Assembly: GCA_963969365.1 (NCBI GenBank)
Contig: OZ017746.1
Location: 1,054,001-1,118,000, forward strand
Source: Asterochloris sp. CNOR1
Lineage: Eukaryota; Chlorophyta; Trebouxiophyceae; Trebouxiales; Trebouxiaceae
Direction: 5' to 3'
Length of the DNA stretch: 64,000 nt
Below the pieces are notes generated by a model. The model ran no database searches. It was not told the DNA's origin and was given only the letters and a program-made list of their open reading frames with translations. The first letter of the stretch is position 1. The number at the start of each line of letters is the position of its first letter. Position numbers and translations under genes: made by a program. This document shows positions 34,541 through 44,672 of this stretch, one piece after another.

Positions 34541-36451
34541 ATGAGCTTGCATGCCTTCCTAGATGGCACAGCCAGGCTCAGACCGTGCTCCTCCTGTCAC
34601 ATGATGCGTCCCCTGAGGATCCAGGGCAGGCGCTTCAGCAGGCGCTGCACACGGCAAACACAGTGCAAGGCAGGCGATGTTATCCTGGAGGTGAAGGACC
34701 TGCAGGCTAGAGTGGCAGGTGAGCAGCACAATACAGCTGGAAAGGCAGTCACAGCTTGCAAGCACCACCCAAGCCAGTCTTTGGCCTGGATATCTGACAT
34801 GTTGCTGCAGGGGATGAGGACGGCTTTCCAATCCTGCAAGGGGTGAATCTGACAATACGAGCGGGCGAGGTGCATGCGATCATGGGCACCAATGGGTCCG
34901 GGAAGTCAACGCTGAGCAAAGTCCTCGTAGGACACCCAGACTATGAGGTCATTGGTGGCTCAGGTATGCAGCATTCAACCTCGCTCAGCATAGCAGGCCA
35001 ACCCTTGAGCTTCTGCTAGCACCAAAGTTAGTTCTCTTCCCGCTCTTCAGGGCATGGCATGCTTGCTCACCAGGCCCAGTTTGGCGGCTGTAGACTGTGC
35101 AGGAGGGAGCTTTTTTGCCTGGCCTGTGCCCTGCAGCAAAGCGCCTTACAAGAGGCTTGTCCGCCCTGCTGCAATCCTGTGGGATAGCGCCCTCTGTGCA
35201 GTTTCCGTGTTTTCTGCAGCAGCCTTCTAGGATCAGCATCCCTGTTCATCTGTCCTGCTGTGCCCTGCAGCAACCTTTAAGGGCCAGGACCTCCTTTCCC
35301 AGGAACCCGAGGACCGAGCACGTGCAGGGCTGTTCATGTCCTTCCAGACGCCTGTGGAGATCCCAGGCGTTTCAAACGCCGAGTTTCTGCGCCTCAGCTG
35401 TAATGCCCGCAGGAAGGCACAGGGCCACCCTGAGCTGGAGCCCTTGGAGTTCTATGGGTACATCCAGGAAAAGGTGAGCAGCAGGGCAGCTGATGGACTG
35501 CAGGTTGCCCTGCCACAGAGGGGAGGTTTCAGTCACCTTGTAAAAATGGGAAAGGACGGCGGGCTGAGGAACTTAGCAGCATCCAATTCAACCGGCCAAC
35601 AGTCTTGCTGGCGCACACAAGCATGCGCTGCAAGCAGGCTGGCTCTCACCTGTGATGCTGCCCGGCTGCAGCTGGAAAACCTGAAGATGCAGCCCACCTT
35701 CCTGGACAGAAATGTAAATGAGGGCTTCTCAGGTGGGTAGTGCTGTTCCATCTGCATAGCTGCACACCTTTAGGTGCAGACCTGACGCTTCATAACCTCC
35801 CTGTGAGGTTCCTGGGAAGACAGCCTGGCCTCTTGTGGCTTTGCCGGCAATGTTGCAGAGACACAATTGGTTGTCTCAAGAACCCCAGGTCAGAGGCAGG
35901 CTGCGCACGCTGGGTGCATGCTTCTGCAGGTGGCGAGAAGAAGCGCAATGAGATCCTGCAGATGTCTGTGTTAGATGCAGAGTTGGCCATCCTGGACGAA
36001 ATCGACTCTGGGCTGGACATCGATGCCCTACGGGATGTGGCCAATGCTGTGAACGGCCTCAAGCGGGCGGAGACTGCCACCCTCATGGTCACGCATTACA
36101 AGGTCTGCTTGGTGTCCTTGAAATCTACTGTGTTCTGCCACTGCAGCCACTGATGTGCATTCTGTCACATCTTCGGGCATGCCCATCAGGTTGGCAGGCT
36201 GCCAGCAGACATCAAGGCTGTGATTGACATGGACCTAAATTTCAGCCTGCTGCTGGTGTCTGCAGAGGCTTTTGAATTACATCAAGCCAGACAAGGTGCA
36301 CGTGATGGAGGCAGGGCAGATCATTCACTCTGGTGACATCAGAATCGCAGACATCTTGGAGGCAGAGGGTTACGAGGGTATCAGGAAAGCCATTCAGCAG
36401 AGCAATGGGGCCACTGCTCTTCAGCCTGCCATGAGTGGCAACCCAGACTAA
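34541..36451 (+). CDS. SUFC: SufC, plastid Fe-S cluster assembly ABC-type ATPase
   Basis: Exons 34541-34718, 34811-34963, 35271-35473, 35672-35732, 35930-36102 and 36266-36451 join to 317 residues, close to plant SufC. Motifs: Walker [10 protein letters not shown] in [21 protein letters not shown]-loop [20 protein letters not shown], signature [15 protein letters not shown], Walker [22 protein letters not shown]-loop TLMVTHYK, and the ending [20 protein letters not shown]. SufC powers the SufBCD scaffold that builds Fe-S clusters in plastids. The first about 45 residues ([20 protein letters not shown]...) are Arg/Ser-rich without acids and look like a transit peptide, so a nucleus-encoded plastid protein is likely. 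All introns are GT-AG. The start is about 300 bases from the divergent minus-strand gene. Confidence 0.96.
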
Positions 36452-36951
36452 TGATAACCATCTGAACTCGCCTCTTCACATTTGAAAGCTTTGCTCCTGT
36501 ATGACTTACATGGACTGGATATCAAACATGAGTGCATTGCTTCATCAACACACCGATGAGCGAGTCGCACAGCCCAAAATAGGTCAAGCATCCACCTTCA
36601 TGTTTGCCCGTTTCCCAGCTTGATGCACACAGTCAGGAGGGATCTATGCGACAGGATTGCCAGCGTTGACATCAGGATCGGCCTCCAGCTCATCATGCAC
36701 AGAGCACTGGGCAGTCAGACACCCAACAAGCTGCAGACGCCATTTGCAGCAGCGAATAGCAGCTCACTACTGCTGAGGCCCCTAGAGAGACAGCCGCGCC
36801 ACCAGAACACTCTCCATCATGCACCGTGTAGCACCTCTGGCAGAGGTCACTCCTATTCAGCGCTGGAAGGCACAGGCTGGTCAGCCAGGTATCTCTTCAA
36901 GAGCTGATTGGCCAACCCGGGGTAGCCAAGCGACTGCAGCCTGCCGTTTGA
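36452..36951. other. Intergenic region / unresolved first exon of the RNR1-like gene
   Basis: After the SufC stop. The next gene's reading frame opens at 36952 without an ATG, so its first exon should be here; MHRVAPLAEVTPIQRWKAQA at 36819 is one candidate but lies in a different frame and no clean splice joins it. Confidence 0.4.
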
Positions 36952-39900
36952 AAGCTGCTCAGCATTGGCTGTGTCCTCTGCAGACATTTCCTGCAGCAGG
37001 CGCTTACTGCTCGCCGTCATGCGGCCCGTCTGACAGGGCAGGCGGTGAGCAGCGGTGCTGCGGGCGTCAGCTCAGACTTTACTCTTAAAGTGGGCGCCCT
37101 TGTTGAGATCTGCAAGGACACCCGCGCTTTGCTGGCCCTCCTGGAGAGGCCAGATGGCAAGCGGAATTGGTTTGCGAAGGACGTCAGGTATGTGAACATC
37201 CCTGCGCAGCTTCCCATGGCCCCGCATGATCTGTTCCCCAAAGTGCATGGACCCTGGCTGCATGGCTGGCAATGTAGCAGCTGCTGCCGAGAGAGCAAAA
37301 CTGCTAGGGCTGTGCTGCAGGGTGTGGCTTCCAAGTTGTGCGACCCTTGCTGCAGGGGACACAGTCATAGCGTGACGCCCAAGCAGATCAGCTATGTCCT
37401 GCCAGGGGCCCCATACGAGGAGGCCGACCTGCTATCCATCCATGAGCAAACCCAGGCAGAAGCAGACTCCGCTCTCATGGCGCTCGCCTGGGAGGTGCGG
37501 CATGCCCCTTCACAGCCCCGCTCTGCAGCGCATGATGTCACACACATTGCCTGCTGCAGCAAGCTGCACAATGAGCTCAAGCGGCCCCACAGCAGCCCCA
37601 TCAGGTCCTCTCGCCAGACGCCAGCCATGATACACCGCACTGATGAATGCACCACTCCTGTGCCACTCTTCATGATGTACAAAAGTTCAACTGAGTTCCA
37701 ACCCGTGCCAAGGACAGCACCTGAGCATGTTGGCCTGACCCTTCTTCCTGCGCTGCAGATGTCTGCAGACGAGCCAGACGCCCTGCTGAGCGTCCCTCAG
37801 ATGGCTCAGCTGCTGTATGCGCGCAGCGACCCTGTGGCCTGCTATGCCTCCCACCGCCTGCTCAATGAGGACCGAGTGTATTTCAGGCAGGTCGGGCGCG
37901 CGCCGCCCACCTTCCAGCCTCGAGCGCAGAGGGATGTGGACTCCCTCCTGGCCAAGCAGCAGGCCGAGCAGCGGGTGAGGGGGCCGTGCACATGGGCACT
38001 CATAGTCGGCAGGCAGCATCCTGGAGATGATGGTGGTCCAGCATAGACTGTGTTGTGGACTCACTGCAGACCAAACAATGGGCTGAGCAGGGGTCGGGGC
38101 AGCAAGCATGGCTGAGGCACTGAGGTGCTTCCCTCTGCTGCCAGGGGAGAGTGGCTGCCTGACAGCAGTCACAGCCTGCAAGGCTGCAATGTGACTGAGT
38201 TGGTGCGCAGAGCTCCCAGCATTTGCAAACAAACTGACAACACAGCGATGTTGCCAGGTTTGTTGGCATCACTCCCGTGTGGCAGGCACAGCCCCCCTGT
38301 GATGCAGACCAGTCAGGATCCCCAGCTGGCAGCGCCCACCTGCTTAGCAGTGAGGCTAGCCTCTCCAAAGCACATTCTGCTCCCCTTGCAGTATGTTGAC
38401 ATGTGCCAAGGTGCTCATGCCTTCTCAGCCCTGGCATCCGGTTGCCCTGCCTCCTGCTGCAGGCAGCTTCTGCTGTCAGGCGGTGTAGCATCCTATACTT
38501 GCTCCTGCCCATGCTGCAGGCAGCAGAGGAACTGCAGGACTTCCTCCAGCAGGTACAAGCTGCCAGGCAGAAGCCCCTGGGCTCCAAGCCCTCCCCCGCG
38601 AGCTGGCTGGCGGGCAATGCCCACTCCCAGCGTGTGCTGGCAGTACTGGCGTATGGTCTGGACGAAGCTGACACTGCGCAAACCAAGCTCGCCATCGACA
38701 CCATGCATGTGAGACCAGAGATGGACTCTTGCAGCGCAAGCTGCTGGGGCTCTCCAGACTGCCTTTTTATGTCAGGGCGTTGCTCACAAAGACTGCTTGG
38801 AGATGTTCACGGCCAACTCCTAGACACATGTGTGGGGCAGAAGAGGGCCTTCAGCAGAGTGCACTCAGTCAGGCGCTGGTCAGCCAGTAGATTGCTGCTG
38901 TAGTGCTTGTGGTGCAGGGTGGAGTCGGATGCTCCCTGCCAGAAAGGGGGTTGTCAGAACGCATGCACTGCAGCCTGCCACGGTGCCCTGCAGGCGGTGG
39001 GCAGGTCAGCCAGCGTGGGGCAGGCACTGGATCTGCTGCAGGACCTGGGTGTGTGGCGCCTCCACGAGCAGCGCAGCCTCATCAAGGCTGGCGTGGTCGA
39101 GCACTTCCCCCCTGACGTCATGGTGAGGGCAGCAACGAAGCCATGCAGCTGCGCTTGGCTTGATGCAGCCCTGGCTGTCCCCAGCTCACAAGGTGCCACA
39201 ATAGTGCAGACATTGTGCATGTCCCAGCTTGCAGCACAGGCTTCAAGCGCACACGTTGCAAGCGGCTGAGTGCTGCCAGCAAAGGCCCTGTTGGCAGTCA
39301 CGGTTGTGCCTCTCGCGGCAGCTACCCCACCATTGCTGGCGCACAGACAAGCCCAGCAGAGCAAGGAAGTCCCAGCTCACAGCTGCACCGCCCTGCAGGA
39401 GCAAGCTCGTACACTGGAGCTTGGTGCGGCACCCTCTGATCCCGATGCTGCCGGGAGGGCGGACCTGACAGGCCAGGTGGTCTTCACCATTGACGATGCC
39501 AGCACGCGCGACATTGATGACGGCCTCTCTGCCGAGTTCCTGCCGGACGGGCGGGTGCGCCTGTGGGTGCACATCGCAGACCCCACTCGTTTCATTGCCC
39601 TGGGCAGCCCCCTGGAGCTGGAGGCCCGGCACCGCACAAGAACGCTGTACATGCCCCATGGTGAGCATGCCTGAGTGTCGTGGTCTCCTTGCTGTGAGGT
39701 GTCCCTCGAGGCTGAGCTGCACATCAGCATAGCACGCTCTATGCTGGCTGCACATGCTCAAGGACAGTGTGCACTCCTGCAGGTCTGCATGCCTGCATGT
39801 GGCTCTGCAGAGTCTAGCCTTGATCTGGACATCCGTCCAGGAGTGCGCTTCTGGCACTGGTGCAGCCACCACATTGGCACATGCCCCTTCTCTAGAGGAT

Positions 39901-42900
39901 GACCACTCTGCCCATGCAGTCAATGTCCCCATGTTCCCCCGCGAGCTCTCTGAGGGCCTCTTCAGCCTCCAGCAGGGCAGGCAGTGCTGCACCCTCAGCG
40001 TGTCAGTGGTACTGGGGCCTGACGGCAACGTCCAGGAGCAGCATCTGATGGCTGCAACCATCGTTCCCAGCAGGAGGGTCCCCTACGACCAGGCTGATGA
40101 GCTGCTCCAGACGACGCAGGAGCATGAGGAGCCAGAGCTGCATGCTCTGCGGCAGGCAAGCAGGGCGACCAAGCTGGGGTCCATGTCTGCTGCCAGCCTG
40201 CCCAGAACTGTTGATGCGGGGTGCCAGTGTGGTTTCATCTCAGCAAGTGGGTGTGACCCTGTAGGATCTGCTGAGTAATGGCCTAGGAGTCTGGGCAGGC
40301 AAGCCACACGCTCTGCAGCAGGCAAGTAACACTTCAACATGTGCGGCCTGATGCAGGCTGCCTGGCCTCACTGCATCTGCTGCCAGCCTAGGGAAGTCTG
40401 CTGCATATTTGTGGGTTGAAACATCAGGGGAGCTGGTGAAGGCGGTTCAGAGGATGAGGAGCTAGAGCTGCATGCCCTGAAGGCAGGGACGTGGCAGAGC
40501 ACTGTCTGGGCTTGCAATGTAGCAGCATGGGCCCACCTTGCCTCATTCAGGCTGCAGAGATGTCTGCCTGCCGCTCACGGCTGTTTGTTGCTTCCATCAT
40601 GTAACTCTGCTCTTGTGACACTGGATACAACCCCTTCTGCATGCCCCTTCTGTGTATGGATCCGCATCCCTGACCATCACAAGGCAGCTATGCCTGCATG
40701 CTGCTGGAAGCACTGTGGGCGTACCGAGCACAGCTCTGCACCTAAGACCTCCTCAGCCTTGCCTGATAGCCGCAGACTTGCATTTTCAGGTTGTGGAGGC
40801 TATGCACAGCTCCCTGAAGCACTTGATACTGTCTAAAGGTTCAGCATGTTGCTTGCGGGCCGACTTTGTCTTCCGGCAGGTCGCAGAGGGACCATGACAC
40901 TGGGGCAGCGAGCACCAGGGAGCACCAGCCTGTCCTTCATGCAGTCCATGAGCACCAGTCTGAGGCAGTTCTCTGCCTGCAGGCTGCGGAAGCGCGGTGG
41001 CGTTGGCGCAGGGAGAATGGCGCGGCAGATGTGGACCTGCCGGAGGCCAACCTCAGGGTGCGGGACGCCCACGCCCCCGGCGCGGCTGTGACCTGCGTCA
41101 TCAGCCAGAGGAACTTCAGTCCTGCACGCCAGCTGGTGCAGGAGATGATGATCCTGGCGGGGCAGGTTGTGGGAGACCTAGGTGTGTCAGGCTGGCGCCA
41201 AGCATGCTGTCTCATGTGCGCCCTGCACAAATGGTCGGACTGCCCTGTGAGAGCAGGTGACAGGGTGCCTGAGTGGGCCGCTGCGACGGCAAGATGCTGA
41301 CACAGGCTGCCGCATATGCTTGTCAGTATGACTGTCAAGGCCCGGGTCAGACAGATGGTGAGCAAGCATGCTGGCAGTGTTGCCTGCTGCTGTAAAAGGT
41401 GTGGATACCCTCTGGCACATCTGATGGCTGCAGCAGGGGGGCGCAGTTGCTGCTGCTGCAAGCGGAGGCTGCCTCCAAGGCTGCGTGCAGGGCGCAGCAC
41501 CCACGTCAACCTGTCTGCAGCAAGTGCTGGCAGCCTCTAGGAGGCAGCCCCGGGCACTGCCCGTCATCTGCAGCCAAGCACACACGAGGAGGCCGGTGCG
41601 CCCATGCCTGCCAAGCCACCTGCCGTCTTCCAGCTCTCGCTCATGAGGGGCTCTGTCTGCAGGCGGCAAGGCGGGGCTTGCCCTACCCTACCGCAGCCAG
41701 GAGAGCTCTCAGCCCCTGCCAGAGGCGGAGCTGGAGGCTGTGCCCCCGGGGCCCTGCCGCGCCATCCTGCAGCGCCACCGCATGATGCGCAGCATCACCT
41801 CTTGTGCTGGGCCCCAGCCCCACGCGTCGCTGGCCCTTCCAGCCTATGTCCAGATGAGCTCCCCCATCCGGCGACATGGGGACCTTCTCACGCACTACCA
41901 GCTCAAGGTGAGGGAAGCTGGTGCCCTGATGTTGGGCGGCCTTGTCCTGCCTGCCTCTTCCAGACTGAGCTCACCTGCTCATGCACTACCAGCTCAAGGT
42001 GAGGGGGATAAATGGGGAGTCTGCTACTAAGTCTGGGGCAGCCTGCCCTGCTCACCTATGCACTGATGAGCACGTCGCTCATTCGGGATGGCAACATGCT
42101 CTCGCACTACCTTGCTCAAAGCAGCGAAAGGCTTCATGGCACTTGCAGCATTTGGGTGTGGGCAGCCAGTGAGCATGTCATACTGCTCATGCACCGCCAG
42201 CCCAGGGCAACCGTCAGCTGGCTTCACGGGGACGACCTACTGAGCGCCGCAAAGCTGCTGGGCTGCGCTGTCCCACCCTCCTGTCCCCAACACACGCATG
42301 GAAGCATCTGCATGAGCTTGTCTGGACAGAGGCCTCTGCCAAAGAAGTCCCTGCATTTCACACCAATGCAGCTGGGTTCGCAAGGCGGAGTTACTGGCCA
42401 TGCCCTGGCTAAAGCCCTGAGTGCGCTGCACGCCCGACTGCGCGGGCACTCCTTCCCATAAGCATGCTGAAGCTGGACAGTGTGGTCAAGTCCCAGCAGA
42501 TGCTCTGCAGGCCCAGCTGCAACATGCATGACAGGGCTGCTTGAGGGCAGCCACAGCCTCAGGCATGCGATCTCTGCCGGCAGCCCCTGCAGGTTCTCTG
42601 TGCCCTGCAGGCGGTGAGCTCCTGCCATTCTGCTTGGACGAGCGCATCATCATGGCAGTGTCTGTTTGTGATTTCGGCTAACCTCTGTGCCTGCACCTGC
42701 TGCGTTGTATGCCCTGCAGTCCCACATGCGTAGGGAGCCCCTGGCGTGCATCGTAGCAGACCAGGATGAGTTGGCCACAGCCCATGCACTGCAAATCCTG
42801 CTTGCTCCCCCTCTGCCTGCATCAAGTCAGGCTGTGGCTGCACCCTGGAGCTGCCATGGCCCAGCTTCGCTGTCCCCAGGCGATGCAGCCTCTGCCACAT

Positions 42901-44071
42901 GCACCCATGCACGACCTCAGTCCTCTGCACGCTGCAGGCCCACCTGCGCGGCGAGCACCTGCCCTTCAGCGCGGTTGAACTGGATGAGGTGGTGGGCCGG
43001 ACAGCAGGGGCCAGCCGGGAGCTGGGGCTGGTGGAGCGGGAGGTGTCTGCCTACTGGACAGCCGAGTTCTTCCGCCAGCAGCGCGAGCGTGATGCTGACC
43101 AGACCTGGAGTGCCCTGCTGCTGCAATGGATCCGCGTGGTGAGGCAACAGAAGCAGCAGCAGGGCTCTGGTCAGCCACATGGGGCATGCTGCTCGTGGCT
43201 GTCTTTGGCGCCTGGTAACTGTGACTATCAGGGTCAGCAGCCAGCTGGCGTCCCACCCACGGGACCAGCAGCCTGGCATGGCATCACCAGCAGGCTTTGC
43301 TCCATTCTTTCAATGCCAAGCAATTGCCACATGCGTCCCTGCCAACTTCCATGATGCGCCCTTTGTACGGCATGGCATGCACCTGACTGATAGATATTCA
43401 CCGGTAAAGCAGAGCAGCCTACGCCCTGTGATGCACATGCAGGCCAGACTCTCCCACTGTGCCTGCAGGAGTCTGGCCTTGCCAGAGTGCTGCTGCAGGA
43501 CCTGGGACTGGAGACTGTCATGCGCATTGATCGTCCTGCCAGCCCAGGCGACGTGCTGGACGTGCGCTGCAAATTTGTGGACGTCCCCACCGGCAGGTGA
43601 GCAGGCTGGGGCCTGTCGTGTGTGCTGTACCATTTTGAGGACAATGGCAGGGAGGCTGGCCTTGTTTGCTGCATGTGTATGGACGTGCATGTGTGCGCAT
43701 CATAGTCTGTCTCTTGAGGGCTGCAGGTGTGCTGCTTTGGGCCACGTCACTTGCAGCTGCAAGCACGCTGCTATCGCTTGCAAAGCTGTGTGTCCGTATT
43801 GCATGCAATCGAAGGCTCTGTCTCTGAGCATTTGGTCGCCTGTCATTCTCTGGCTGGCCAGTCCAGGCCAAAGACAGTATTCACATCCTGCCGGTGTGGA
43901 AGAGCAGCACATGGCCTGCCACATCACAGGTACACACTCACAGAGGCTGAACCTATATGGGAGGAGACTGCCGCGATTGAGGTGGCGCAGACTGGCGAAA
44001 GCTACAGCTCTGGGGAGGACGAGGAGGACCTCAGTGATGCCACTGACTTCCCTGAGCAGGAGCTGCCGTAA
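36952..44071 (+). CDS. RNR1: Organellar RNase II/R-type exoribonuclease (RNR1-like)
   Basis: Many exons spell out a plant RNR1-like enzyme, a 3'-5' exoribonuclease that matures and degrades chloroplast and mitochondrial RNA. In order: LKVGALVEICKDTRALLALL, ERPDGKRNWFAKDVR, PKQISYVLPGAPYEEADLLS, MAQLLYARSDPVACYASHRL, EELQDFLQQVQAARQKPLGS, the RNB core GQVVFTIDDASTRDIDDGLS and VRLWVHIADPTRF, VPMFPRELSEGLFSLQQGRQ, WRWRRENGAADVD, QLVQEMMILAGQVVGDLG, YVQMSSPIRRHGDLLTHYQL, the exon at 42938-43138 (AHLRGEHLPFSAVELDEVVG), a C-terminal S1-like part LVMRIDRPASPGDVLDVRC-type, and an acidic tail GEDEEDLSDATDFPEQELP. The core keeps the Asp cluster (TIDDASTRDIDD) that holds catalytic Mg2+. An Arg/His/Ala-rich stretch before LKVGALVE looks like a transit peptide. 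The intron 40156-40982 has a GC donor. The gene has the most decayed exon copies in the window. Confidence 0.9.
40156..40982 (+). other. GC-AG intron (RNR1-like)
   Basis: Donor GGCAG|GCAAGC, acceptor CTGCAG. Splicing gives LHALRQAAEARWRWRRENGA, matching RNR1 with no gap. Confidence 0.88.
40440..40492 (+). repeat. Decayed copy of an RNR1-like exon end plus donor
   Basis: GAGGATGAGGAGCTAGAGCT then GCATGCCCTGAAGGCAGGGA mirrors the true exon end GAGCATGAGGAGCCAGAGCT, GCATGCTCTGCGGCAG|GCAAGCAGGG at 40119-40165. The copy lies in the intron that follows and carries an in-frame TAG. Confidence 0.75.
41961..42121 (+). repeat. Two decayed copies of an RNR1-like exon end
   Basis: The true exon ends MSSPIRRHGDLLTHYQLK|GTGAGG at 41909. 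Copy B (41961-42005) keeps TGAGCTCACCTGCTCATGCA, then CTACCAGCTCAAGGTGAGGG with an intact donor but a shortened body. Copy C (42053-42121) reads MSTSLIRDGNMLSHYLAQS, keeps the frame, but has lost the donor. Confidence 0.8.
42604..42790 (+). repeat. Two decayed copies of the RNR1-like exon start at 42938
   Basis: True junction: GCTGCAG|GCCCACCTGCGCGGCGAGCAC (AHLRGEHLPFSAVELDEV). Copy at 42720: CCCTGCAG|TCCCACATGCGTAGG, reading SHMRREPLACIVADQDELAT, frame and acceptor intact. Copy at 42610: GCGGTGAGCTCCTGCCATTC then TGCTTGGACGAGCG, partial. Spacing about 110 and 218 bases. Confidence 0.75.
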
Positions 44072-44672
44072 TGCAGGCATGCAAGGTGCAGCCATATGCA
44101 GCGCCCGCTCCTCAAGTGAAGTTGATCTGCCCAATCCATCTTTATTATCAGAGCCAGAACCCCTCCCTGCCCCAACCCTGAACTGTAGTGGATGTAACTT
44201 CCCAACTAATGCATGGAGGGTTAGCAATCAGAATTCCTCCTTTCGAACTGATGGAAAGCTAGCTTTTTCACACTGCATTGAATTGACATGGTATTTTCCT
44301 GCAGCTGAAATTTGTATGTCATGACATATAAACTGTCAAATGGTGCTGCAGAGCAGAGGCAGACGCCGCTCTGCCACAGTCCTCAAGCAGTCACTGACAA
44401 ACTCTCTTCAGCAGGTTGAGGGGTTGCCCTGCAGTAGTGAGACAGCACAGATGCAGTCTGCACTGAGCACTTGCGGCTCAGCCTCCTGCTTGAGTGACAT
44501 GCCTCGGCAAGCACTTTTAGAGGACTGTAAGTGACTTCAGCTTACTTCAACACCGTCGGCATTGGTGAGGTACACAATTATGATGGGGTGATCAGCAGAA
44601 CTGCTAGCCCTCAATTTGAGTTGATGCGTTGACTAAGGTCTTGACAGGCTGCTGCTGCTCAAGCACCACATA
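44072..44672. other. Convergent intergenic region
   Basis: Presumed 3' ends of the RNR1-like and FAS1 genes. Nothing recognisable. Confidence 0.5.

Noticed and set aside
42720-42790. SHMRREPLACIVADQDELAT as a constitutive exon of the RNR1-like protein
   Set aside because: Including it would duplicate the segment aligned to AHLRGEHLPFSAVELDEV, which is present once in homologues; it is better read as a decayed copy.
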